Shown: piece after piece, positions 10,001 through 18,389 of the stretch
Layout of the letters: each line of letters starts with the position of its first letter
Position numbering within the stretch: the first letter of the stretch is position 1
From: Prevotella amnii DSM 23384 = JCM 14753
GTDB taxonomy: Bacteria; Bacteroidota; Bacteroidia; Bacteroidales; Bacteroidaceae
Direction: 5' to 3'
Assembly (NCBI RefSeq): GCF_000378745.1
Contig: NZ_KB905278.1
Span: forward strand, 1 to 56,103
Length of the DNA stretch: 56,103 nucleotides
The notes under the pieces: model-generated
Database searches by the model: none
Told to the model about the DNA's origin: nothing
Seen by the model: only the letters and a program-made list of their open reading frames with translations
Translations under genes and position numbers: made by a program

Positions 10001-10459
10001 TTCGTCTACAGCTTTCGCTTCCACTTGTGCTGTGTTAAGGTCTACCCTAAGGTTAGCCGTTAGCCCAAGCTCTTTGCCAAGATTTCTTAACACGGCTTGA
10101 AAGAAGGCATCTATGGTCTGCACTCTAAAGTTATGATATTCGTGTGTTAGCTTTTCCAGCACATAAAGGGCATTATTTCTTATAGTGGCTTCGGTCAATG
10201 CTGTGTTAGCCTTTACCTTCTCAAGATAGTTTTTAGACGATGCTAACCCATGCCCTATACCATATAGCTGTGAAAGTATTCGCAGCTTCATCTCGCTTGT
10301 AGCCTTGTTAGTAAAGGTTACGGCAAGCATCTTGTTATAATCCTCTGGATATTTTACAAGTATTGAGATAAACTCTACTGTGAGCGTAAAGGTCTTCCCC
10401 GACCCCGCTGATGCCTTATATACTGTAAGTGTCTTGTTACTATTTGCTATACTCTTCAT
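7037..10459 (-). CDS. addA: AddA-like UvrD helicase-nuclease
   Basis: 1140 residues. Walker A is ASAGSGKT at 16-23, FTNKATSEMK is motif Ia, MIDEFQDTSRVQW is Walker B/motif II, GDVKQSIYRWRQGD is motif III, and LYVAFTRAGKNLF is motif VI. The C-terminus has a RecB-type nuclease signature VVVDYKFG followed by QVQRYMQLL. This combination (superfamily 1A helicase plus nuclease) and the adjacent AddB-like gene identify an AddAB complex for double-strand break resection. It follows the DUF5686 gene after 21 bases on the same strand, so the three may form one transcript. Confidence 0.85.
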   Translation of the reverse strand: MKSIANSNKTLTVYKASAGSGKTFTLTVEFISILVKYPEDYNKMLAVTFTNKATSEMKLRILSQLYGIGHGLASSKNYLEKVKANTALTEATIRNNALYVLEKLTHEYHNFRVQTIDAFFQAVLRNLGKELGLTANLRVDLNTAQVEAKAVDELIDNLKENDPVLKWIDDYISSNIEEDKNWNVVKDIKEFGKKIFDELYKTHEKQLDSFFKDNNLSAYFIKTLRSERDAYEKDIKEKAEKIVQLIAESGFPTSYFAAYPYKYIVKLSKGQIESGDVYNPIQQIIDGKKQWNSSKCSKKADKDSLNSFVESIALNKIVYDMEAYRIAGWKRYNTCKVVLLHFSKLRLLHKIAKQVEEDNVENHRFMLSNTQSLLKNLMKDNDIPFVFERIGAMLKYIMIDEFQDTSRVQWDNFKKLLLNCMAEAGSYNLLVGDVKQSIYRWRQGDWELLNNIEESIKPSQGSYVDTSSIEVKTLATNYRSEKNIISFNNAFFSKAINVYAQTEDSITDDNSKKTTSSNSKHLSTLQIDKLKLAYSDVEQQSAKSEERGFVHASLYGKDADNNAKILSDMADNIKRLLDMGYAQKSIAILVRSKREIADIVTTINSTPWGRDITIVSEEAFRLDASLAVNILVEALRLIAQPYDNLTRAKLVRAYYKVINHDKDFAKERTHILVSDVVDIPYDENYYEKKADFIAKHLNGFLPEEYVLERDKLLRLSMVDLVDRLYHLFQLHNLPTENAYISTFYDTLNDYLSNNTSDIDDFIKEWDDNLCGVNIQTEDVDGIRILTIHKSKGLEFDNVVIPFCDWELEKWTTIFWVDGKKKEAPFSELPIIPVSFKKDLENSAFASDYKEEHFQNVIDNLNLLYVAFTRAGKNLFISGKNINDSNRRSYLLWHCLEVLGKELKNAEYVEEEKQEQQGGDEPITFTFGTLIPAAEYDKTESQKKTMLNPFTIVPQAKELDIETFNSAVSFRQSNKSDAFIHGQEVSKRQRYMQVGSVLHNIFSSIKTFADIEPHLQALEAEGIIYNDDVSSKELRQQITSAVNNEQVKEWFSQEWKVYNECAILQYDKTTDSCFEQRPDRVIMKEGKVVVVDYKFGSPREEYHEQVQRYMQLLKKMGYCNISGYLWYVMRGEVVEVVSKEN

Positions 10460-10480
10460 TACAAAATGTCATCTATACAT

Positions 10481-12541
10481 TTACCAACCTTTAAAAAGCT
10501 CAAAGCCAAACTTTATTCCTATCCCCTCATATCGGCGGCGGGAGAAGCCTGTAAAGACAGCCATTGAGAACAGCCTGTTAGTGAAGCTATACCCTACCTC
10601 TGCATAAGGGAACAAATATTTTACGCCTAATATGCTCATATAAACACGCTCCTTCTCTATTACCCTTCCTACAAAGGGTAACCACGACAACACTAACAAC
10701 GGGCTTTCGTAAGTAACGTTGCCTCTTACATAAAAAGGAGAGGCGTTATACCAGTTAGAGTTTAACAGCTCAAAGCCCCCACTCCATTCGTCATGCCACC
10801 CTTGAGGTATATAGTTTTCGCGAAAGTTATAATAATCTAAAAAATAAGTAGCTCCCTTCCTACTAAAATATCCACCTGCTCCTATACGAAAAGACCATGC
10901 CCGCATACAAGGCAAGCCGTAGATATATTGCATATCTGCCTCTAAACGGCTATATAGAACGTTACCCCCAAACATCTTTACCCCATGCTCATACTGTGCT
11001 GCAACAGCAAAAGGAGCTTTACGCGTAAAAGGATACCATAACACCGATATAAAAGGAGCTATGGACCTATAAACCTTTGGTCTTCCCACTATGATAAAGC
11101 CACTATTATATATGGCTGAACGATTATGCATAGAGATACCACCCTTTAAAGATAACCTTGTGTAAAGGACATCATAAGCAGCTGTTAAAGAGATGCTTGC
11201 ATCTCTAAAGTAGTCGAGATTCATACTCTCCCAGTCTATCGTATCGTTATGGACTGACTCCTTTATGCTATCTAAGACACGAGAGTCTGTTATCCTATTA
11301 CCGTTAGAAAACTCTACTTTTACATATCCATTCCTATCATCATTAAAGGTATATGTTATAGGAAAATTATAAAACAACTGTTTTTGCTTAAAGGAATAGC
11401 CCATGCGCAAACGCCCATAAATGTCGCTATTACTATTAAAAGCATATCCTGCCCTTATATCTACCTTATAAGATACACCCTTTTTGCGGCTATAACTAAA
11501 ATAAAGCGGATTTAAGATAGGAGCTATACGCATATATCCCTTATCATTATCTATAGGTGTGTAGATGTCATTAAGGATATTATCGCCTATAATATCCCAA
11601 AATATTGTTTTTAACCAATTCTTTTTTGTAGATACTATTACTGTGTCTTTGCTTTTATCTTGCTCTCGAGGGTAATAGGCTTTTATTAGTTCTTCCTCAT
11701 CGTGGCTTAAGCCTGTGGGGCGCAAACGTGCCATAAGCATCACATCCTGCGAAGAGTCTATACTGTCAGAGAGCGTTTCTGGCATATCATAATAAGTATC
11801 TATAACAGCCTTTATATGATTTCCCACACACTTAATAGAGGCATCTACCTTACACTCTCGTGGAAAGATTACGCCATAGCCATCACTGCCCATTGTGCCT
11901 TTTATAGTAAAATGGTTCATATCGCTTTCGCCCTCTAAACTAAAACTTACTATACGACCCGTAGAAGTAACTATCTTTGCCCAGCCATGCCTTATAAGCT
12001 CGGTATGTATGCGTTTGCTTTTAAAGGTTAAGAGCGTAAGCGAATCGTTAATTTCGGTGAGCTTATATGAGTAATATCTATAATTCTTAACATTTAAAGG
12101 CGACAGAATCCTTTCACGAAAAACCTCTGTTTCGTAAATCCGTGGGGATACATAATCGAGCAAATTATAAAGGACCATACGCCCATGATATACCGTACTT
12201 AAGAAAATGTTTCGCCTAACGCGCTTCGCTTTATCAGGAAACAGCACCTCATGGGCATAACTCTCTATAACAGCCTTACGCCTACCGTCCTTCATCATAT
12301 AAAACATAGTGGGGATACCTATAAAGGTAAAATTGCGTTTCTTTACATCTATGAAACACTTTCTATAAACGTTCCTTTCTAAAGAGTCTGTAAAAGATGC
12401 TTTTACCTTATCACCATAAGCAGTTACACGTAACAATAACACCTTTTCTTTTTCGCCAGCTTTAGCCACTATAACAGCAAAAAAAACAAGGAAAAGCACC
12501 AATACCTTTTCTTTGACAGATGTTACCTTTACTTTATTCAT
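10481..12541 (-). CDS. DUF5686-like outer membrane protein
   Basis: 686 residues with an N-terminal signal peptide (hydrophobic about 12-25, LVLFLVFFAVIVAKA). The middle part contains strand-rich, alternating segments (RIAPILNPLYFSYSRKKG, GRLRMGYSFKQKQLFYNF), and the last third looks like a beta-barrel ending GIGIKFGFELFKGW with a C-terminal aromatic. The overall pattern matches the Bacteroidota DUF5686 family, whose function is not established. The ATG sits almost on top of its promoter, implying a leaderless or very short-leader mRNA. No alternative Met follows soon enough to preserve the signal peptide. Confidence 0.65.
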   Translation of the reverse strand: MNKVKVTSVKEKVLVLFLVFFAVIVAKAGEKEKVLLLRVTAYGDKVKASFTDSLERNVYRKCFIDVKKRNFTFIGIPTMFYMMKDGRRKAVIESYAHEVLFPDKAKRVRRNIFLSTVYHGRMVLYNLLDYVSPRIYETEVFRERILSPLNVKNYRYYSYKLTEINDSLTLLTFKSKRIHTELIRHGWAKIVTSTGRIVSFSLEGESDMNHFTIKGTMGSDGYGVIFPRECKVDASIKCVGNHIKAVIDTYYDMPETLSDSIDSSQDVMLMARLRPTGLSHDEEELIKAYYPREQDKSKDTVIVSTKKNWLKTIFWDIIGDNILNDIYTPIDNDKGYMRIAPILNPLYFSYSRKKGVSYKVDIRAGYAFNSNSDIYGRLRMGYSFKQKQLFYNFPITYTFNDDRNGYVKVEFSNGNRITDSRVLDSIKESVHNDTIDWESMNLDYFRDASISLTAAYDVLYTRLSLKGGISMHNRSAIYNSGFIIVGRPKVYRSIAPFISVLWYPFTRKAPFAVAAQYEHGVKMFGGNVLYSRLEADMQYIYGLPCMRAWSFRIGAGGYFSRKGATYFLDYYNFRENYIPQGWHDEWSGGFELLNSNWYNASPFYVRGNVTYESPLLVLSWLPFVGRVIEKERVYMSILGVKYLFPYAEVGYSFTNRLFSMAVFTGFSRRRYEGIGIKFGFELFKGW

Positions 12542-12548
12542 GTGAAAA

Positions 12549-12580
12549 CAAAGATAATAAAACTTGCAAGAAAAAGCAAA
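12549..12580 (-). promoter_or_regulatory. promoter, TTTG-N20-TATCTTTG, for DUF5686 gene
   Basis: Minus-strand TTTG (12580-12577), 20-base spacer and TATCTTTG (12556-12549). Only seven bases separate the -7 box from the ATG at 12541. Confidence 0.75.
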
Positions 12581-12630
12581 GAGCTATCTAAAAAAAGCAA
12601 ATGGCTCAATACTTATTTACCTGTTTTAGC

Positions 12631-14178
12631 TCAAAACTGAAAATAAATAAACGGCTGCACCTCAGAGCTTTTTACCTGCATAATAATAAAGATAACCACT
12701 ACTACGGCTATAGCAGCACCTATAACACCCGTGCGCCTAATGAGCTTAATGCCTGCCTCGTGCCATGAGAACGGCAGCCAATGACTAACCAAAGCAAAGA
12801 GCATGAGCAAAAACACATACTTATAGGCTACAAAAACATCTGGCAGCACTGCAAGATTAAACTTTGTAAAGATCTGACTAACCATAACCTTTACCGAATC
12901 GAAGCTCCCACAACGAAACAGCAACCACGAGAACGTAATAACATGAAAGGTTATAAACACAGAGAAAAACCTCTTTAACCCTTTAGGGTGATAACGCTTA
13001 TCATGGTGTAAGACTGTTTGCGACCAAAACTTATGTATACAAACAAACAACCCATGCAATACGCCCCATACTATAAAGTTGAGCGAAGCACCATGCCACA
13101 AGCCACAAGCAGCCATGGCTATCATCTGGTTAAGATACATACGCCACTGCCCATGACGATTACCACCCAACGAGATGTAAACATAATCGCGTATCCATGT
13201 AGATAGAGAGATGTGCCAACGGCGCCAAAAGTCGGTCATAGAGTCGGCTTGAAGTGGAGCATTAAAATTGTCAGGAATAGTAAAGCCGAGAAGCAAAGCA
13301 ATGCCTATGGCCATATCAGAATAGCCCGAAAAGTCGCAATAGATCTGAAAACAATAGCCATAAAGACCTAACAAGACCTCACCGCCTGAAAACAACGAAG
13401 GGTTATCAAAGATACGATCTACAAAGTTAGCCGAAAGATAATCGGAGATAACAGCCTTTTTAAACAAGCCTATAATGATAAGAAAAACCCCTTTGGCAAA
13501 CATTTCGTTAGAAAGACAAAGCGGCTTACGTATCTGAGGAACAAAATCGTTAGCACGTGTAATAGGACCTGCTAAGAGAGTAGGGAAAAAACTAACATAG
13601 AAAGCATAGTCCATAATACTGTTTAAAGGCTGCATCTTCCCTCGATAAACATCTATAGTGTACGACACTGCTTTAAAAGTATAAAAACTAATGCCTATAG
13701 GAAGGAAGATGTCCCATGGCTGAAAATTATTACCTATCATCTGGCTCACCATAGACGAAAAGAAGTTAGTATACTTAAAGTAAGCCAACATACCTAAGTC
13801 TATAACCAACGAAAGGCACAACCACACCTTCTTCTTATTACTTTGGGCAATACGACGAGCAATATAAAAATCGGAAACAGTAATGACTACTAACAACAGA
13901 AAGTATAAACCACTACTCTTATAAAAGAAATAATAAGAAAAGAGAGTTACAAACAATAAGCGAGCCGACAACTGTTTGCGCAAAAGCCAATAACACAAAA
14001 AGAAGACTAATGCTACAAACAAAAAAGCACCTGATGAGAAAAGCAACGGATTACGAGGATCGTACTGCAAGACAGTTAATACCCTTGAGGCATCTATAGA
14101 AGAGAAATAACCTGACATATTAGCATATAAGCTACAGAAAAAAGCCACTATATTATCGATAATCTTATTAAAATCCAT
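12631..14178 (-). CDS. MBOAT-family membrane O-acyltransferase
   Basis: 515 residues with about ten to twelve hydrophobic segments. Family blocks seen are LPIGISFYTFKAVSYTIDVYRG, FFPTLLAGPI, DFWRRWHISLSTWIRDYVY and CGLWHGASLNFIVWG; the last contains the conserved membrane His. This is the AlgI/DltB-like branch, which moves acyl groups from the cytoplasm to an extracytoplasmic glycan. The gene follows an SGNH-fold protein after 27 bases; that pairing is typical of acetylation systems (AlgI with AlgJ/X, DltB with DltD), so the two most likely act together. The acceptor glycan is unknown. Confidence 0.85.
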   Translation of the reverse strand: MDFNKIIDNIVAFFCSLYANMSGYFSSIDASRVLTVLQYDPRNPLLFSSGAFLFVALVFFLCYWLLRKQLSARLLFVTLFSYYFFYKSSGLYFLLLVVITVSDFYIARRIAQSNKKKVWLCLSLVIDLGMLAYFKYTNFFSSMVSQMIGNNFQPWDIFLPIGISFYTFKAVSYTIDVYRGKMQPLNSIMDYAFYVSFFPTLLAGPITRANDFVPQIRKPLCLSNEMFAKGVFLIIIGLFKKAVISDYLSANFVDRIFDNPSLFSGGEVLLGLYGYCFQIYCDFSGYSDMAIGIALLLGFTIPDNFNAPLQADSMTDFWRRWHISLSTWIRDYVYISLGGNRHGQWRMYLNQMIAMAACGLWHGASLNFIVWGVLHGLFVCIHKFWSQTVLHHDKRYHPKGLKRFFSVFITFHVITFSWLLFRCGSFDSVKVMVSQIFTKFNLAVLPDVFVAYKYVFLLMLFALVSHWLPFSWHEAGIKLIRRTGVIGAAIAVVVVIFIIMQVKSSEVQPFIYFQF

Positions 14179-14205
14179 ATTATTTTTTATAACACAAAAG
14201 ACTTA

Positions 14206-15612
14206 CTATTTACCCTTTCCCTCCATAAGCTCCTTGCGGCGAACATAGTTTTTCTGCCCTGCCACTATCGACTTAAAGATGCGGTTTGCCAAAAATCCAC
14301 CACCTTTATAGTTAATATGAGTATAATCCTTACTACCCATATCTTTCTCATCTACAAGACGTAGCATAGACCCTGCACCACCTATGGCATTAAACAAGCT
14401 ATAAAAGCCTACCTTGCTTTCCTTAGATAGCTTCTTCTGTAAAAGCTCCAGCTCTACTATTCCTTTCATAGTGCCATTGTTAGAGGCTTTCGACCCACGA
14501 TCAGGCACACCCATAATAAGAATGGATGTTTTAGGGAAAGAACGCTTAAAAAGAGAAATAACATCACGCATCTTACCTGTATACATTTTTAATCTCTCTT
14601 CGGTAGTATTAGCATCTACAGCATTAACACCAAACTGAAATACTATTAAGTCGTAAGGACGAATAGCCGCAAAACGCTTTAACATCTCTTCGGGCAGCTT
14701 TGCAAGCGACACCCCATCAGAGCCACGCATACTGAAATTGTCTATCACAATACCCCCTAAACCTTCTTGCGCAGTACCAAAGAGTATGGCTTTTTTACCA
14801 TCTACCTTAATAAGCGCATTAGATGTATTGCCCTTTAGCTCTACTTGCTGCACATTAGAAGACGGAGGAAGAACCATCCTTTGATGCCTTTTCCCATCTA
14901 TCGTAATATCTACAGTAGCCCCTGCCATAGGGCGTAGATATAGCTTTGTAGAGTTCCAATGGTCGGTATGCTTATATTCGTGCACAACAAAAGGCGAGAG
15001 AGATATTTGCCCCTGAGCAGTTAAGGTATAGTAACGCTCTGATATAGCAGCCTTTGACACATCGTACGAAGCAGGCTTTTTTACCATATGCTCCACTAAA
15101 CCAGAATATTTATGAGTAGTGGTGTGCTTATACTCATTAATATCGTTACCAGCATCAAGCCACCCTACACCACAACCGCCATACTTACGTTGCAAAAGCT
15201 CACGAAGGTCGGCAAGCAAGATGTCGCCTTCTATATAAGAATCGCCAAAATAAGCTATTCTTACAGCACGACCTAATTTCTTATGAGCTGACAGCTTTGA
15301 TATAGCATCATAAAAGTTATCTAAAGAGTTGTTTGTATTTATGCCATAATCTATAATAGGCTCTATGCCTTTACCCCATTCTTCTTTAAAAGAAATAATA
15401 TCTCCTTTGCTCGTTTTCAGCTTAATGACATCGTTTTGAGATGTTATTATAGCAGCGTTTGCTTTATTTTCTTTTATAGTTAAATCGCTTAATATATCTA
15501 TCTTACGAAGCTCTGTACCTGCTATTTTTATAGTAGGGATAAAGTGAAGCAACGTTAGTATTATTATTACTAAAGCTACAAGCAATAGCGGCTTATAAAT
15601 ATTACTCCTCAT
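14206..15612 (-). CDS. membrane-anchored SGNH hydrolase/acetyltransferase partner of MBOAT
   Basis: 468 residues with one N-terminal membrane anchor (about 9-26). SGNH signatures are YFGDSYIEGD with Ser125 (block I), VFQFGVNAVD with the Asn (III) and DYTHINYKGG with Asp/His (V). A beta-rich region lies between blocks I and III. The 27-base spacing to the MBOAT gene and the shared strand argue for a joint role in O-acylation of a surface polysaccharide. The leader is about 75 nt and contains a CCTTGTGTTTTAAGACAAGG hairpin. Confidence 0.75.
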   Translation of the reverse strand: MRSNIYKPLLLVALVIIILTLLHFIPTIKIAGTELRKIDILSDLTIKENKANAAIITSQNDVIKLKTSKGDIISFKEEWGKGIEPIIDYGINTNNSLDNFYDAISKLSAHKKLGRAVRIAYFGDSYIEGDILLADLRELLQRKYGGCGVGWLDAGNDINEYKHTTTHKYSGLVEHMVKKPASYDVSKAAISERYYTLTAQGQISLSPFVVHEYKHTDHWNSTKLYLRPMAGATVDITIDGKRHQRMVLPPSSNVQQVELKGNTSNALIKVDGKKAILFGTAQEGLGGIVIDNFSMRGSDGVSLAKLPEEMLKRFAAIRPYDLIVFQFGVNAVDANTTEERLKMYTGKMRDVISLFKRSFPKTSILIMGVPDRGSKASNNGTMKGIVELELLQKKLSKESKVGFYSLFNAIGGAGSMLRLVDEKDMGSKDYTHINYKGGGFLANRIFKSIVAGQKNYVRRKELMEGKGK

Positions 15613-15689
15613 TCGTTACGCCTTGTCTTAAAACACAAGGACTCTTTTTAAAGAAAAAACTATATTATTATATCATGTATAATGGAGGG

Positions 15690-15697
15690 CAAAATTA
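15690..15697 (-). promoter_or_regulatory. promoter -7 box (TAATTTTG)
   Basis: TAnnTTTG match on the minus strand, upstream of the SGNH-MBOAT pair; no good -33 box. Confidence 0.45.
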
Positions 15698-15740
15698 CAA
15701 AAAAATTATGAATACTCACATCGTTTCAACGTTAATTTGG

Positions 15741-15748
15741 TAACTTTG
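15741..15748 (+). promoter_or_regulatory. promoter -7 box (TAACTTTG)
   Basis: TAnnTTTG match upstream of the malic enzyme ATG at 15811, divergent from the SGNH-MBOAT promoter. Confidence 0.6.
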
Positions 15749-15810
15749 CAACATTGATAAATAAAAGATAAGCGTAGCAGGATAAAAACAACAAATTATA
15801 TCAAAACATT

Positions 15811-17097
15811 ATGGTTAAAGTAACTAAGGAGGCTGCCTTGAAATATCATAACACAGGGCGCCCGGGAAAAATTGAAGTAAGACCAACAAAACCTTTTAGC
15901 ACACAAACCGACTTGAGTTTGGCTTATTCGCCAGGCGTGGCATACCCATGTTTAGAGATACAGCAAAATGCAAACGATGTTTACAAATATACTAATAAAG
16001 GTAATCTGGTAGCAGTGATAAGTAATGGCACTGCTGTTTTAGGGTTAGGCAACATAGGAGCTATGAGCGGTAAGCCAGTCATGGAGGGAAAGGGCTTATT
16101 GTTTAAGATATATGGCGGTATAGATGTGTTCGACATAGAAGTGGCAGAGGAAGATCCGGAAAAGTTTTGTGAAACAATAGAACGCATAGCACCTACCTTT
16201 GGAGGCATAAACCTTGAAGACATCAAAGCACCTGAATGTTTCTACATAGAAGACAGGCTAAAACGCACTTTGGATATACCCGTTATGCACGACGACCAGC
16301 ATGGCACGGCTATAATATCAGCCGCAGGGCTTAGAAACGCCTTAGAGGTGGCAGGGAAAAATATAGAACAAGTAAAACTTGTTGTGAATGGTGCTGGTGC
16401 AGCAGCTATATCATGCACAAAGCTATATATAGCACTTGGACTAAAAAAGGAAAACATCTTAATGCTCGATTCTAAAGGTGTTATAACCACAGAGCGTAAC
16501 AATCTCACCGCAGAAAAAAAGCTCTTTGCCACTACACGCAACGATGTGCACACCTTAGAAGAAGCTATTAAAGGTGCTGACGTCTTCTTAGGATTATCAA
16601 AAGGTAAGATATTAACAAAAGACATGGTACGCTCAATGGCAAAGAACCCTATTGTCTTTGCTCTTGCTAATCCGGTACCAGAAATATCTTATGAAGAAGC
16701 CTTTCAGGCAAGACCAGATGTCATAATGTCTACAGGACGCTCTGACTATCCTAACCAGATAAACAACGTCTTAGGCTTCCCCTACATCTTCCGCGGAGCT
16801 CTTGACGTAAGCGCAACAGCTATAAACGAAGAAATGAAAATGGCTGCCGTTACAGCCATTGCTGACCTTGCAAAGCAGCCTGTTCCACAAGAAGTAAAAC
16901 AAATATACAACAACAAAGACCTTACTTTTGGAACACACTATTTCATTCCTACCCCTGTAGACCCACGCTTAATTACAGAAGTAAGCTCAGCAGTAGCTAA
17001 GGCAGCTATTCAAAGCGGTGTTGCACGCAAAAAGATAACCGACTTTGATGCCTACAAAAAACATCTACAGCAGCTTAGAGAAAACGCAACAAAATAA
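15811..17097 (+). CDS. maeB: malic enzyme, short single-domain form
   Basis: 428 residues. The start MVKVTKEAALKYHNTGRPGK and the block TDLSLAYSPGVAYPC are typical of the NADP-type malic enzyme. The Tyr of LAYSPG and Lys of VMEGKGLLFK are the expected catalytic residues, and VVNGAGAAAISC is the dinucleotide-binding loop. It decarboxylates malate to pyruvate. The protein ends soon after DFDAYKKHLQQL, where MaeB proteins of many bacteria, including many Bacteroidales, continue into a phosphotransacetylase-like domain of about 330 residues. Here TAA follows and a strong terminator comes about 30 bases later, so the extra domain is absent rather than frameshifted. Confidence 0.9.
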   Translation: MVKVTKEAALKYHNTGRPGKIEVRPTKPFSTQTDLSLAYSPGVAYPCLEIQQNANDVYKYTNKGNLVAVISNGTAVLGLGNIGAMSGKPVMEGKGLLFKIYGGIDVFDIEVAEEDPEKFCETIERIAPTFGGINLEDIKAPECFYIEDRLKRTLDIPVMHDDQHGTAIISAAGLRNALEVAGKNIEQVKLVVNGAGAAAISCTKLYIALGLKKENILMLDSKGVITTERNNLTAEKKLFATTRNDVHTLEEAIKGADVFLGLSKGKILTKDMVRSMAKNPIVFALANPVPEISYEEAFQARPDVIMSTGRSDYPNQINNVLGFPYIFRGALDVSATAINEEMKMAAVTAIADLAKQPVPQEVKQIYNNKDLTFGTHYFIPTPVDPRLITEVSSAVAKAAIQSGVARKKITDFDAYKKHLQQLRENATK

Positions 17098-17127
17098 AGA
17101 TTATACACATCTTATATATTATATATA

Positions 17128-17162
17128 AAGGAGCTATATTAACACATATAGCTCCTTTTTTT
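17128..17162 (+). terminator. rho-independent terminator
   Basis: AAGGAGCTATAT pairs perfectly with ATATAGCTCCTT (12 bp, 6-base loop) followed by a T run. Ends the malic enzyme transcript. Confidence 0.85.
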
Positions 17163-17224
17163 ACATCGTAACATATATAATTTTACCTATTATAAAGAAG
17201 AAGATAAAAAAACAAATATAAAAC

Positions 17225-17256
17225 TTTGGATAAACCCAAAAGAAATACTATCTTTG
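17225..17256 (+). promoter_or_regulatory. promoter, TTTG-N20-TATCTTTG
   Basis: TTTG at 17225-17228, 20-base spacer, TATCTTTG at 17249-17256. It lies over a possible TTG start at 17254, which excludes that start and supports the ATG at 17278. Confidence 0.8.
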
Positions 17257-17277
17257 CCAAAAAGCAGAGAAGTGCTT

Positions 17278-17958
17278 ATGATCACACAAGACAATTTTAA
17301 CATAGAATATACAGACCCTATAGAGGTGCAACAGATACGCCACTTCGTATGTAAAGAGATAAGTAGGCAGATTCATCGCTATATAAAAGGTATGCATGGT
17401 AGCAAGCAACAGATGCTCTTATTTGAAGAACATTTAGAAGGGTTATCCTTAGATGAAAAAGAAACTGTCATTGCCCAATATCTTGATCTTAACCGCAAAG
17501 CTTTAAAGGGATTAGACATGAAACTTGTTTTAGCACGAGCCATGGCTAACTATTGTGATACTTATAGCTACCTTCTTACTCTTATAAACGATAAGCGAAA
17601 GGTGGTAAAATACCTACAGCTTATAAATGATATATATATAAGGTATCATAAAGTATTTGAAGAAAACGGGAAATTTGGCATTTCAGACTATAAAGGCAAT
17701 ATCGTTGTAACCCCTAAGTATAAGTTCTTACGCGCCTGCTATATGTATGTAGATACCTTCCAAATGCTACCTATCATAGCACAGAAAGACGACAAGATGG
17801 GGCTAATACTACCTGATGGCAAAGACACTATCATAGCCCCTTTCATTTACGACTCTATTACCCTTAGGGAAGAACCTCCTTATTTCGATGCAAAATGTAA
17901 AGGAAAACATATTTACTTAAACGTAGATGGTAGTAAATATGTAAAACAAGAAAAATAG
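17278..17958 (+). CDS. WG-repeat-like protein of unknown function
   Basis: 226 residues from the ATG at 17278. No signal peptide or membrane segment. The N-terminal two thirds is helical and charged and is not recognised. From about residue 138 it has two or three weak WG/KWG-type repeats, such as KFGISDYKGNIVVTPKYKFL and KMGLILPDGKDTIIAPFIYD. These beta repeats are common in Bacteroidota proteins of unknown role. It stands alone between its own promoter and a gene-poor stretch. Confidence 0.6.
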   Translation: MITQDNFNIEYTDPIEVQQIRHFVCKEISRQIHRYIKGMHGSKQQMLLFEEHLEGLSLDEKETVIAQYLDLNRKALKGLDMKLVLARAMANYCDTYSYLLTLINDKRKVVKYLQLINDIYIRYHKVFEENGKFGISDYKGNIVVTPKYKFLRACYMYVDTFQMLPIIAQKDDKMGLILPDGKDTIIAPFIYDSITLREEPPYFDAKCKGKHIYLNVDGSKYVKQEK

Positions 17959-18389
17959 GGAAAATGGCAAATTCAACCTCAAAATACAACGACATTTGCA
18001 AAATTAAGTAAAAAGTCTCAAGTAGAGTTCTAAATTCCAGCTTTTTCTTAGTCTTGCTTTTGTTTTGTGTTGATATTCTTTAGTTTGCTTATCCTTAAAA
18101 TCCCCTCTTTTAGGGAATATATTATCAATAGGGTTTGTTAGTATACTTTAATAAGCCCTTTCTACCATTAGCAGTAGACGTGCAAAATATATTTTCGTAT
18201 CTAATGCCTTTTCCTACCACTTTATCTCTAAAGTTACTAAACGCTATACTTACATATATTTATAAACCATTTGAGCTTTCTATTTTTAAAAGCATATTAA
18301 CAAATTATATCAAAAACATTAAACACTCTAATAACTTTAAACAACGTAAGTACAACGCTCATACATTATTTTTCCATCATCATACCAAT
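17959..18389. other. gene-poor intergenic region
   Basis: No supported gene. Read on the minus strand, about 18000-18170 has an open stretch of about 45 codons (containing ARLRKSWNLELYLRLF, then a stop) with a possible frameshift at its start. It could be a decayed coding remnant, but I cannot assign it. No tRNA or clear terminator is seen. Confidence 0.4.

Noticed and set aside
18000..18180. Transposase fragment on the minus strand
   Set aside because: An open stretch of about 45 codons with a possible frameshift exists, but no catalytic or family motif could be recognised, so it is only mentioned as part of the gap.
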